NCBI RefSeq assembly: GCF_963678635.1
Contig: NC_087067.1
Coordinates: 248,001-312,000 of the forward strand
Direction of reading: 5' to 3'
Source of the DNA: Symsagittifera roscoffensis
Taxonomy: Eukaryota > Xenacoelomorpha > Acoela > Convolutidae
DNA length: 64,000 nucleotides
The notes under the pieces were generated by a model. The model saw only the letters and a list, made by a program, of their open reading frames with translations, was not told the origin of the DNA and did no database searches. The first letter of the stretch is position 1. The number at the start of each line of letters is the position of its first letter. This document shows, in pieces, positions 1 to 10,700 of this stretch. Made by a program: the position numbers and the translations under genes.

Positions 1-507
1 GTGGAGACACAACGTCACGTTTCTCTCCAAATCTTCTTTCAGCATCTCTGCCTTCTCATTTCTACTACGCTCGCTCGTCCTGGAAATTCTTTTCACAGCG
101 GTGGTCACTGCATTCCGATGGGTCACGAAAGCTCGCTTGAAAGCTCCTGCCCCAATGTCCAGCTGATATTCACTGTACACTCTGCCATGTTTCGACATAT
201 GCTTTTTCGCATACTCGTACAACCATGCAGTCATGTTAGCTCTGAACCATGGCATCAATCGTTTTCTTGCCCATATCTTCTTCACTTCCATCGGAATGTT
301 TAGAACTTTGCACATTGTCTCAAAAAGATCTAAATCTTTTAGACAATCTAATTTCCGCAATTGTTCTCTCGTTGGTGCCTCCTTCCTGATGCTGTCAGGC
401 TTCTTGCGTTCATTGGCACCGTGCAAACGGTCAGTACCGCGCAACTGAACTTCTGCCAGAGAGTAGTGAACAAACACACCATCATTGATTCCCACAGTGC
501 TTCCTGC
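1..507 (-). CDS. Open frame of unknown product running off the left edge, accessory part of the retroelement
   Basis: An uninterrupted minus-strand frame is open from position 507 to the window edge (169 codons), following an in-frame TGA at 508-510. It is in a different frame from the SGNH-like ORF and overlaps its last 160 bases. The well-behaved part starts near 410 and is basic and helical, with stretches such as EQLRKLDCLKDLDLFE, PWFRANMTAWLYEYAKK and AGAFKRAFVTHRNAVTT. Codon use and base composition resemble the adjacent retroelement ORFs, so I take it as part of the same element, either a downstream portion of the SGNH-like protein reached by a frameshift, or a separate gene. I do not recognise the family. 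No clear initiation site is visible, and the overlap suggests a lost or gained base near 380-420. Confidence 0.5.
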
Positions 508-1910
508 TCATCTGATCCTCTGGAGGTGTCATTCGTCCCAACTAAGATCATCACATTGGGTATCTTCCCTGGATTCATCAGCTCCACCATGCGATATAAT
601 TGGGCAATCGTCGCGCCTCCAAAGGCCATCACCGTGGTGACCCATGAGGTCCTCAAATTCGACAGCACTCTGACTAAGCTGTCTCCCAATATCAGGTGAG
701 ATGTCCCGAGTGGTGGTTGCTGCAGGTTCACAGCCGGGCTCCAGGTAGCTCGATTGAAGCAGGCTCTCGGATCTGTCTCCGGAACTCCCGTGAAATTATA
801 CTTCAATTGATTATTCTTCTGCACGTCTATTACACGAGACACTTTCTTCGCTGGCATCTTCCTTACTTTCCTCTCTGGGATTCTCGAGTTCCCCATGAGT
901 GGTGTCACGTTACTCATCCCTTGTCTGATTACTGTCTGGGAGAGTTGTACTCTGCCCGTATCGTCAATCGTTCCATAGGGTGCAGTCACCCCGGAACCTG
1001 GTGCATTCTTGTTAGCGACCAATCGTCCAGCTGTCTCTATCAGTTTTCTCACTGTCTGTTCTACGACGGGATCACCCAAGGTGTCACTAGGATCCGGGAT
1101 TGTTACTCGGTTCGTCTCTGCTGGAAGCCGTGTCTCCGTTGTTTGACTCATTTCTCGAGGTGTCAAGAGCTCCATCGGGGACTGCCCACGAGCAATATCC
1201 CTTGCAGGTATCACTTTCTCAATGGACGTCGTCAACGCCACCTGCTCCGATCGCTCTTTGTATTCCTGCCTTAAGCGTTCGATCTCTTGACCCTGCTTTT
1301 TGTTGCAGTCTTCAAACAACTTTCTCCACATGTCCCGGTCTTCCTCCACCGCCAGCATGGTCTTCGTCATATCGTCTAACTCCTTCTTCGTACTTCTCAA
1401 CTGATCGTTCACCTCGTCCAGATCTTGTATGGTTTGGTTCGTCTGAACCTTCTGTGTTACTTTCGCCCCTTTTGGTGGCACAGCTGCTCTCAGTGGTGAA
1501 CCAGACGAGGTCGCCTCGCTGTTCATCTCCCGATGCATTCTCGTCAGCCCAGGTTTGGGCTTGGAGGGCATTGGCATCTCACCTGGTTGGTATGTCCTAG
1601 AACTTCCCAATCCAGGCTCATTCGCCAAGTCACTCCCTGAGAGAGCCCCGTTTCTCCACCTCATCATTCTCATGTTCGGGCGGTCTAGTACTCCTCTTTC
1701 TCCATATGCTGCCATCAACAGGACTTCCGTGGGGCGGTCCCCACGGTTGTCGTGCCCCAAGATGTTAATCAGGGCGGTCAGCAACATGACCACCTCTGGG
1801 TCCTCCAGAGCGAAGTCTCGTTCGATCAGCCGACGATAGATCGCATCTACCATCGGTCCTACATATGCCTCTGCCAGGTCCATCAATTCATCCAGGTTGA
1901 AATTGTCCAT
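348..1910 (-). CDS. Accessory retroelement protein with coiled coil and SGNH/GDSL-hydrolase-like segment
   Basis: This is a 520-codon ORF downstream of Gag-Pol on the same strand, separated from it by about 400 bases. The start is the ATG at 1910 (MDNFNLDELMDLAEAYVG). Residues 1-60 are acidic and helical. A charged coiled coil covers roughly residues 155-225. From about residue 404 the sequence has the hallmarks of an SGNH hydrolase: HLILGDSLVRVL (block I, candidate catalytic Ser in GDS), AFGGATIAQL (block II Gly) and VMILVGTNDTSRG (block III, GTND with the Asn). The Asp-x-x-His block V expected further on is not seen before the stop at 348, so the domain is truncated here or continues in another frame. 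Esterase domains are known in ORF1 of CR1/L2-type LINEs; an SGNH-like ORF attached to a Ty3/gypsy element is less usual. No membrane segment or signal peptide is evident, so an Env role is not supported. Confidence 0.7.
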   Translation of the reverse strand: MDNFNLDELMDLAEAYVGPMVDAIYRRLIERDFALEDPEVVMLLTALINILGHDNRGDRPTEVLLMAAYGERGVLDRPNMRMMRWRNGALSGSDLANEPGLGSSRTYQPGEMPMPSKPKPGLTRMHREMNSEATSSGSPLRAAVPPKGAKVTQKVQTNQTIQDLDEVNDQLRSTKKELDDMTKTMLAVEEDRDMWRKLFEDCNKKQGQEIERLRQEYKERSEQVALTTSIEKVIPARDIARGQSPMELLTPREMSQTTETRLPAETNRVTIPDPSDTLGDPVVEQTVRKLIETAGRLVANKNAPGSGVTAPYGTIDDTGRVQLSQTVIRQGMSNVTPLMGNSRIPERKVRKMPAKKVSRVIDVQKNNQLKYNFTGVPETDPRACFNRATWSPAVNLQQPPLGTSHLILGDSLVRVLSNLRTSWVTTVMAFGGATIAQLYRMVELMNPGKIPNVMILVGTNDTSRGSDEQEALWESMMVCLFTTLWQKFSCAVLTVCTVPMNARSLTASGRRHQRENNCGN

Positions 1911-2316
1911 ACTGTTCTTTCCAAGTTTGATTTGATTTCGATTTCAAGTTTTGACTCAAGTGAGCAATTAAATGATCAATCAGGATCTAGAAAAGAAATC
2001 ACGAATGTCACACTTGTCAATTTCACCTTAACATACATCGTTAAAATTTGCTTAAAGACAGTTCAGATAAAAAGATATTTATCCTAAAATTTATTAAAAT
2101 CAATTTGTTTCTAAAATTTTGGAATTCGACCTAAGATTGGACAGTCCAAACTTTGGATCTATTCCCAAGATCGTCTTTTAGTTGTTCATGGTCACTAACC
2201 CCTACTTACCCATGATCTTAATAACCTAACACATAACATAACATAACGTAACATAACACACATATCACACATTACATGCAGCTTGGTCTTTGGCCTAACA
2301 CCCTCTCGCTCATCAC
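1911..2316. repeat. Non-coding spacer between the two retroelement ORFs, with short ACATA repeats
   Basis: There is no convincing ORF. The stretch is AT-rich, and at 2229-2262 it contains a run of ACATA/ACGTA pentamers with little divergence. It may hold the leader of a subgenomic or spliced message for the ORF starting at 1910, but no splice signal can be called with confidence. Confidence 0.5.
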
Positions 2317-4200
2317 TCAGCCTATACTTAAGTAATATTTCTTATGTAGATACACTTGTATGTTCGTATCAGAGAATATCACGTGTACAAGCGCGTACAA
2401 TTCCCGAGGATGCAGTCTTCCTCTATTTGGATCGTACACTGGAAGCGAAAGCTCCTTCACGTCCATTTCCACAAGGAAGTCCCTCAGCCTCGTCAAAGAC
2501 AAGACTAGATTTTCTGGGTCCACGTGTTGCTTCTCTGTCGCCCTCGTTACCAGGAAGCATAAGTACTTTCCCGGTATTTGCGACACCGCCGGGGGTAAGG
2601 CTGCTACGCCCCCTATCCCTGGTCTTTGCTTCCAAAGGAATTCAACGTTTTTATATTCCCTCTTAAAATCTGCCGCTAGCGACGTCCTAAAACTCATGTC
2701 TGCGGTGATTGCTATCGCACATGTTCTGTTTGTGAGTATGAAATCACTATCTGTTAGTACTATGTTACTTGAATATTCATTTGGTAAGTTAAAATATGAC
2801 TCAACTACCCTGCCTATGTCAGGTTTCTTAGGTTCTTCGCCTGTTTCTGCTTCTAAGTTTCCTGTTTCTCTTGCTATTCTCAATTTTTTTATTATCAAGT
2901 TTTCAGTGTGGGTAAGTCCTACCCCCACTCCCCGGACAAAAATATCCATCGGCGTCCCCGTCGATCGCATACCGGGTATTAAGTCAAGATTAGAAGCTGG
3001 AATGAGAAGTTGTCCTTCCTGGGCAGCCCAGGAAGGATCATCTCGTTCGGTCTTAATGTATTTCGCGCTTTCGCGATCTACGTCTTGAATCGTAACGCTG
3101 GTCTTTTCAGGGTCTGATGTCATTTCGTTCAGCCACTCTAAGACACGCAGGTTCGTCAGGTCTTGTTCATTTGACTGCTGTTGCTCATCGTCGAACTCCA
3201 CCTCGGGTTTCGACCAGTCGTCAACCCACTCATCGTTGTGATCATCCACTATGTCAATGTCCTGTGACACGGTTATTTCCTCTAAACCCACTACTTCCTC
3301 CACTATTTTCTTTAGATCTATCCTATCCACTACAAAGTCGTCACCGTAAGGATTGTATTTCTTTCTTAGTCTCGTCCCGTCTTTCTGACGAGTCTGCATC
3401 GTGAACGGAAGATCTGGTTCCATGTTCTTGGGAATCTCTGTCTGTTCGGAATCCTGCCAATCTTCCTCTGCGTATGGCAAGGTTTCATCGTCTGCTTCGA
3501 TCTGTTCGTTGGGATCCAGGTCCAATGGTGTATCCGTACCTTCCTCTACGACTTCGTTTCCATCGTTCTTCTCCCTGGTGCCTTTTTCATTGACCTCACA
3601 AGCAGGATCCATCATTAGATAATCCCCTTCTTCCATGTCTGCAGGTATACACCAGTCTTCTGTCGATGGATTGTGTGGCTTGATGTTCTCGTAGTGGGCG
3701 GCTCGGCCTGTACTCAGTCTGTAAAAGCGTCCCTCCTGGTGCACCTCTGTAATCATGAAGGGTCCCCTCCATTTCTTTAGGAGCTTCTTCGTCCCTTTCG
3801 TTGGTATAACGTTTTGAAATACCCATACGTAGTCTCCCACCGAATAAGCTTTTGCACCTGCTGCTTTCTTATCGAATCTTTTCCTTTGCCTTGCCTGTGC
3901 TTGCTGAGTATTTCGTCTACACAAATCGTTCAACTCCTGTTGACGTCTGATCACATCCCTTACGTAAACCTGCGGAGACGTTTTCTTTCCCTCATACTCT
4001 GGGTAGAAGAATGTCAAGGGTAAAGACTTCTCGTGTCCCGTCAGCATCATTTGTGGACTGACTCCAGTGGTGGAGTGTTGCGTGCTATTATAAGCTCCCA
4101 TCACCTGTGGAAGGTATCTGTCCCAATCGGTCATGTACCTGGAACAATATACCCTCAGCATCGACACTAACGTCCTATTCTGTCTTTCCACTAAGCCATT
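2317..4200 (-). pseudogene. pol: Distal part of retroelement Pol: end of integrase, GPF-type domain, acidic linker, macro-domain-like C-terminus
   Basis: This is the third segment of the Gag-Pol frame, displaced by a frameshift near 4200. An ATG at 4356 exists in this frame, but the residues before 4200 are out-of-frame noise. It opens with ENGLVERQNRTL, which supplies the catalytic Glu of the integrase DDE triad. It continues with the C-terminal SH3-like module (YSVGDYVWVF, then KKLLKKWRGPFMITEV, a GPF/GPY motif). A long acidic low-complexity region follows. The last 142 residues (about 2745-2320) look like a macro domain and are listed separately. The family would use this protein for strand transfer of the cDNA into host DNA. 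This copy cannot make a continuous integrase because the DD and E residues lie in different frames. Confidence 0.8.
2320..2745 (-). other. Macro-domain-like (OARD1/TARG1-type) region at the C-terminus of retroelement Pol
   Basis: The C-terminal 142 residues of the Pol frame follow the strand-helix order of small macro domains. A hydrophobic strand CAIAITADMS is followed by a helix with ADFKREYKNVEFLWKQ. GGVAAL and GKYLCFLVTRATEKQHV match the VAVLKR and RYIYYLVTK-type strands of OARD1. LSLTRLRDFLVEMDVKELSLP matches the helix plus SMP strand, and HVIFSDTNIQVYL is the closing helix and strand. The two glycine-rich ADP-ribose loops are degraded: MGAGIA-like becomes MSFRTSLA, and the PRIGCGLDG-like loop becomes PVYDPNRGRL. 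Binding or hydrolysis of ADP-ribose is therefore doubtful in this copy. The identification rests on remembered family patterns, not a search. Confidence 0.6.
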
Positions 4201-4703
4201 CTCTGAGGGTGGTATGTCGTGGAGTGAGCCTGAGCGACCTGTGACCGTCTCATAAGCTCTTTCGTAAGCTCGCCTACGAAAGCTGTTCCGTTGTCCGATT
4301 GAAACGTCATTGGACAGCCATGTCTTGCTATCCACGTATTGATCAGGTGGTCGCATGTCTCTTCCGCCGAGGCAGTTATGCAGGGCACGGCCTCTGCATA
4401 CTTCGTGAAGTGATCAATCAAGACCAAGACTTGGTTATAACCGCTGTCTGTCATGCATATCTTCTGGTGATCTATCTGCACCACCTCGTTGAATTCAGAC
4501 GACTCAATCGATTGTAAAGGAAATCGCAATTTCCTTGGATCCTTGACCTGTTGGCATGACAGGCACGCTGTTACCCATTTCTCACATGCCTTTTTCATTC
4601 CAGGCCACTCAAAGCGCTGCAGGATCCTCTGAAACACTTTGTCGATCCCTTGATGGCCCATCTGATCATGCGACCTGAATAATAGTTCTGTCTGATAGAG
4701 TTA
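4190..4703 (-). pseudogene. pol: Integrase N-terminal and core segment of retroelement Pol, isolated by a stop and a frameshift
   Basis: This is in the same frame as the Gag-Pol ORF to its right, separated from it only by the TAA at 4701-4703. The HHCC zinc motif is visible (H in RSHDQMGHQG; CEKWVTACLSCQQVK). The core has the first two catalytic acids in VVQIDHQK and FQSDNGTAF, with the linking segment VLVLIDHFTKYAEAVP. The reading ends at a TAG shortly after YHPQ because a base is missing or added near 4200; the third acid continues in the other frame. Integration of retroviral-type cDNA is the family role. Confidence 0.88.
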
Positions 4704-7700
4704 CGGCAACACTATCGCGTTATACTTGTATAAGACCTTGTCTTCTTCTCTTCTCTTGCAAGCCACGATCCCGTCCTTGTTCAGATATAATCTCCCCTCC
4801 TTCTGCATGAAGTATTGTCTCAGGATCCTATAACTATCTTCTTCTAGGTCACCTTTGTCTGGTGCACCATTTTCCATCCACCTTTTTAGGTTACTTGTCA
4901 TGCGATCATTTCTTTGCGCCCTTAGAAGGTCCGAGAGTCTGTATCTCGCCTTCAAGTACGTCTTCATGACTCTCATCTGACTGTTCAGCTCGTTGGGCTG
5001 ATGTGTGTCTTCTTCCATCTTAACGCACCAAATCTTCGCCAACGGTTGTGTTTCTTGTTGAAACGGCTGAAGATCAGTCCTGACTACCTCTTTCTGCGGC
5101 AACAGGCTTATCGAACGTTTCGATACCGCTATCGTTTCTAAGTCATCCGCTGCGTTGTCAAAGACTCTTTCGCTTGGTATTAGGTAGCGATCACTGTCAG
5201 GATCCTGGTACACCTCTCTGTCCAGGTTTCTCGCCCGAGTTTCCACTAGTAGCGTGTGTATCGCCAGTTCTGACAGTTCTGATCCCGAGGTCGAATCCCT
5301 GTCTGAATAGGTGTTCATTCTTGAGCTTTCTGAATTATCATCCGACGAAGGTGTTGTGCTGGAGACTGCACGCTCCTCCAGGTCATGTCTGTACTTTCTT
5401 CGCATCCATCTGAACTCCCCGGACAAAACCTTGTTCTCTAGGTCCTGTTTCTCATCAGGAATTTTCTCGTCTATATCGGACTCCCCGGACAAATTTCCTT
5501 GTCCCGGGTGTTGATCTTGTGATCGCTGGTTTTTCTCCTCATCCTTCTCCCCGGACAAATAGTCTTGCAGCTGAATGTGTTCTACCTCTTCACCCTCTTT
5601 TTCCCGGTCTACAAAGGTGACGGTTTTCTTTCGCTTGCTGCTCCCCTGTTCTTTCCGTCCGTAAGAAGTACTGGTTAAAATCTCTTGGGGTATTGAGGAT
5701 ACTAGTTGCTGAACTATTGTCCTACAATCCCTCTTGTTCTCTTCGTGCTGTCGTCTGGACGGCATGATCTTCACCTTCTCACTGACTGTTAGCGATGCCA
5801 CTGCTGCTGTCCACTCGGGGTCATCTCTGGTCACTTCTCTTTCTAACAATCCACCCAGTATCCGCATCACTTGTGGTGTGACTTGCACCGTTTTATCCAA
5901 TAATGAGAGGCTGTTTATATTCATGCGAGAGAGTTCTTGCTGGACCAGGTTCGAGCGCAGCAACAAATCCAAGGGGACCGGGTCCTCCCTTGACAGGATC
6001 TTTATCTCGGCTGCTTTCTCTACAGGTAACTCAGGATGCCCCGGAATTGGATGTCCAGACTTATCCAACCATCTCGTTAAGGGAAGCGCTTCATAAGTTT
6101 CTTTGTCCAGAAACGAGAATCCCTCCTTTACTTCCGCCTGATTGGCCTGCTTCTGCTCCAATCTTTCATAGAACTCAGTTTTCTTGCTGAGACTGTCAGC
6201 ATTCTGATGTTTATCACGCATCCTGTGTTCGATTATCATATGGTAGCCATCCAGTCTTACTATCCATCTACCAATATAACTCTGATCCATCGAGTAGGTC
6301 TTCAACCAGGATAACGCTCTGTTGTCCACGCGTAACTTGAAGGGAGCGCTCCCCAAGTATGCACGGTACTTCTCCACGAAGGTAACTACTGCAAACATTT
6401 CTGCTTTTGGTGCGCCATATTTCATCTCTGTGTCACTCAAGACTTTGCTGCCGTATGCAATGGGACGGAGGACTGTTCTTCCGTTCCATTCTTGCTCTTG
6501 ATGCAATATTCCTGAGATGGCCACCACCGATGCGTCTGTGTCAAGAACATACATGCCCTTTTCTGTAGGCATGCCCAGCACTGGCGCTTCGCACAGTTCC
6601 CGCTTTATGTTCTCGAAAGCAACTTGTGCCTCATCGTTCCATTCGAACTTTTTCCCTTTGTTGCGCATCAGCTTCTGCATCGGGTACACCTTGTCCGCGT
6701 ATCCTTTTATGAATTCTCGGTAGTAATTGGCAAACCCTAGGAAGCTCATGAGCTGTGTGTCCGTTCTAGGAGCTTTCCATGTCAGCACAGCCTCTACTGC
6801 TTCTGGATCTGGCCTCAAACCATGCCTGTCCACCATTCTTCTCAGGTACTTGACCGAATCCCTAAGGATTTCACATTTCGATGGTTTGCATTTCAAGCCT
6901 GCTCTTTTCATACATCCGAAGACCTCATCGAGTCGATCAATGTGATCCTCCAGGGTCGGTGTCGCTATGACTACGTCATCCACGTAGCACATCAAGAGAT
7001 TCCCGTACTTTTTGGTCACTCCTGTCAAAGCCTGAGCCATCAGCCTTTGAAAAGTTGCTGTTGCATTGCACAAGCCGAAGGGCATCCTCTTCCACTGGTA
7101 CAACCCCAATTCGCACGCGAATCCGGTTTTCTCCCTGTCCTTCTTTCGCAGAGGAACCTGCCAGAAGGCAGAACCCAAGTCCAATGTGGTGAAGAACTTT
7201 GCATCACCAAGTTTGGATAGGCTCTCGTCTATTCGCGGTATCGGGTACGCATCTTTAATCGTTACCGCGTTCAAGTAACGAAAGTCGCAACAAAATCTAA
7301 GCTGCCCCCCTTTCTTTTTCGCCATTACTACTCCGCAAGCCCATGGTGATTTCGAGGGTTCTATCATGTCGTATTCAAGCAACATTTCTATTTCCGCTCG
7401 GCACGCTTCCGATTTATGTGGCGTCATTCGCCTTGCGCCTTCCCTATGGGGAACGGCGCCCTCTTCTAGTTCGATTTCGTGTTCGACGAAATTACAGCAA
7501 CCGATGTCCGCCTTATGTTTTGAAAATACTTCGGCGTTCCGATCTAGGAGGTCCCGCAATTTTTCAAAATCTCCCTCACCTATTTTTCCTTTTAAATGCT
7601 CTATTTCTGGCAAAACCGGTTTGTCAGAATCTAGTTCATATGACGAGGGGCGTTCCGGAAAATTCGAGCAGCTTGATAAGCCGTCGTCCGTTTCGGATTT

Positions 7701-10700
7701 CATTGAAAACAATTTACGAATAGATTTTAATTCATCAATCCTCTTTAAAATTTTATCTTTATTCGCATGATAAGGACAGTCTTTCACCCTATATTTCTTC
7801 AAGTTTTGTGTCTCTTCATAGTCGGTCCTCATCGGCAATGCGTAACCAAGCTTCTTTCCACGCTGGATTGAAACCGTGGTGTCCAGTGTGTTCAACAACA
7901 CACTGACACACAGTCCGTTTCGCGTTACCGAGAAGCTCCGGCCTAAAATCACCGAACTCTGACTATTTGGATTCGGTACTAAGCAAACCTGTTTGCTATC
8001 ACTTAACGAATTTAAATTTCTCATTCTAAAAATTGCTACTACAGCTTGTCCTGGTTGTAACTTTACTTTTCTATCCAAAAAAACTGGTACCTTATTTTCA
8101 TCTGTTATTATCCTATTAATTGGTCTCTTAACATACTTTCGGTCCGGGTTTCTAATCCGTATTAGACCGTTGTTCAAGTCAATCATCACATCAAAATTCC
8201 TGACAAAATCTCTGCCCAAGATGAATTGGTCGGCGTCGTCCAGATTCTCTACCACCAGGAAGCTCATCCAAAGGTTCCGTCCTCCCATGTGAAGGACCGT
8301 CACCGGTGTTCTTCCGGCTACGTAGATAGCTCCTCGATTTGCAGCGGCTAGTCGGAGATTCGTAGGAATCAGATCTTCCCGCGTGAAGCCCATTCTCTCC
8401 CAGGTTTTTATCGGCATCACACTCACCACCGCGCCTGTGTCCAGAAGCCCTGTGACTCCGATTTTTGTTCCGTTGGTGTCAAGCAGGTGTGCTGTCACAT
8501 CTGCTTCATATCCAATATGTACCGCGTCTTGTTCCATCATGGCGTCATGGCCTATCCTGCGGACTTTGAGTTCCTCTTCACCCAAATAGATCTGCCCCAT
8601 TTGGTCATCATCTGTTGTTATGTAAGTCCTGGTGTAGATGCTGATTCCATCCACGTTCAGCATTATTTGATACGGCCCATAGACCTCCAAGTAGCGTCCA
8701 TGAAGTTTCTTCATGCGAGGGCCACCCGTCGTTAGTAGTGCTCGCACAGCTCTCGACTCAGTGCGTGGCTCCACCTGCCTCAGATAATCTGCATATGTGT
8801 CCAAATGCATTAAAGTGAACTCTGATGGTTCACTCAAATTTCTTATTACCTGGTGTCCAGCCACTGAGATTATCGACTGTATCTTCTTTCCCTGCGGCGC
8901 CATGCCGAACCTCTTACCGGAGATCACTTTAAGTTTCATATCTAAACTGCTTGGTGTTTTCGTCTCTTCGAACTCCGTTGCCTCGAAGGTATTCAGTTGC
9001 TCCTGAAGCTTTTCATTTTCCAGTTCAAGTTTCACTTTTTGTTCGATCTCTTTCGTCACCAATTCCTGCTGTACTCTATTTAAAGCATCCTTTGCGGCTG
9101 CCTTATAATCGATCTTGAAGTCATCGGCCGCAGTTGCTGGTTCCGGTTCACGTGCCTTTTCTGTTACTGTTTGCATTTTCCTTGCCGCCAGCTCGTGAGG
9201 TTTTTCCTTCCTGCGTGCCTCTGCTTCGCTCAAAAGTCGAGCCTTGCTTGCTTTCACTCCTGACAAAGCTTCTTCATGCCTTGGATGCTTGATGTCTGCC
9301 ACTGCATCCCAGAATTGCGGACAATCTGATTTAAAATGACCTTCCAAGTTACAAAAGAAACACCTCGGGCCAAATTTTGCAATTACCCCTCTCATGAAAT
9401 CCTCATGATCCAACTCTGACGCATCTTCGTCCTCGAGGCTAAAGCCTATTGCTTTCATGCCTTGTTTGTAAGCTGGGCATGCTGACACATGATGGACTGT
9501 TGAACTGCAATTAGCACAAGAACGTCTCTTGTCCATATCATCCCTCGGTTTGTACCAATTGTTCCCTTGGTTTGCTGGTCCGTTGTTAAAATTGCCATAA
9601 TTGTCCTTGTAATATCCAGATCTCGAAGGAGGTTTCAACAAAAGATACTCTTTTGATTTGAGCCTCAACTCCTCCGGTGTTGGCGCATTAGTTGATAGTG
9701 GTGTGTAATGCGTTGCTAGCATCGTACGAAGTTCATCATTTTTCACACCATCGATGAATTTTGAGGCTACGGCCAGGTTCATCCTTCGGTTTGACTCATC
9801 CGGTTGGCTGCGTCTTCTCAGCATTTCCAAATCATCGAGAAACTTGTCTATTGTTTCATCTTCTCGTTGCCTCCGTTTCTCGAAGCGCATCATCGTCTGG
9901 TGCCCCTGCACCCCTGATCCGAAACGGTTTAACAAGATTTCGAAGATTTTCTCAGCAGTGTCACGTTGATACTGTTTCTTAGCCATGACACAGTTCAGGG
10001 CTGTCCCTTCTAAGTTGCTGGTGAGCGCGCTGCATTCCTGTCTCTCCGACAAGTCCTCTTCCTCGAAATGCAGCTTCATTACCTCTATCCAGGTATCAAT
10101 ACAGCCATCAGATTCGTCCTTGTAGCATCTTGGCTTCTTAAAGACTCTTCTGGACTTTTCACTGCGTTCATTGGTTCTAGATAACCGCGTCAGGAATGTC
10201 TCCAAAGACCTGTTCAGGGGTTCAAATGCTGTGGCCATTGCCGTAGCATCCCTTGAGTGTCCCGCCTGAGTGTCCTCACACCTTGTCGAAGGCTCTGTGT
10301 GCGGTGCATCCCTGCAATCCGAATCACCATGAGCGTTTCCCGCTTGGCCCATGTGACTCCTCCTCGGGCTTGTATGCCCCATGTTGCCAGAATCGCTTCT
10401 CCCGGTCGCATGTGTGCTTTGCGTTGGTCGTTCGTTCGAGGTTTGTCTGTTCCCCGTTGAACTTGCTCTACTGTTCGGGCCCCATGCTGTATTACCCCTT
10501 GTGGCATAGCCTGATGAACTGCCCCTGCCTCTAGTGGATCCATTTGTCTTCCTCCTTTGATGTTCATTGAAGTTCACCCTCGGTTCCCTGCTGGGACCTC
10601 CCGAGTTCGGCTCTCCTTCTTTTGGTCCACTCTTGCTGCCTAGTAGCCCGTCCAACCTATCCATGATAGCCTGCGTTCGCCTCTCCATCATCGCGTCTAT

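Noticed and set aside
348-2087. An env gene after Pol
   Set aside because: The ORF has no signal peptide, furin site, fusion peptide or membrane anchor; the SGNH-like motifs explain it better.
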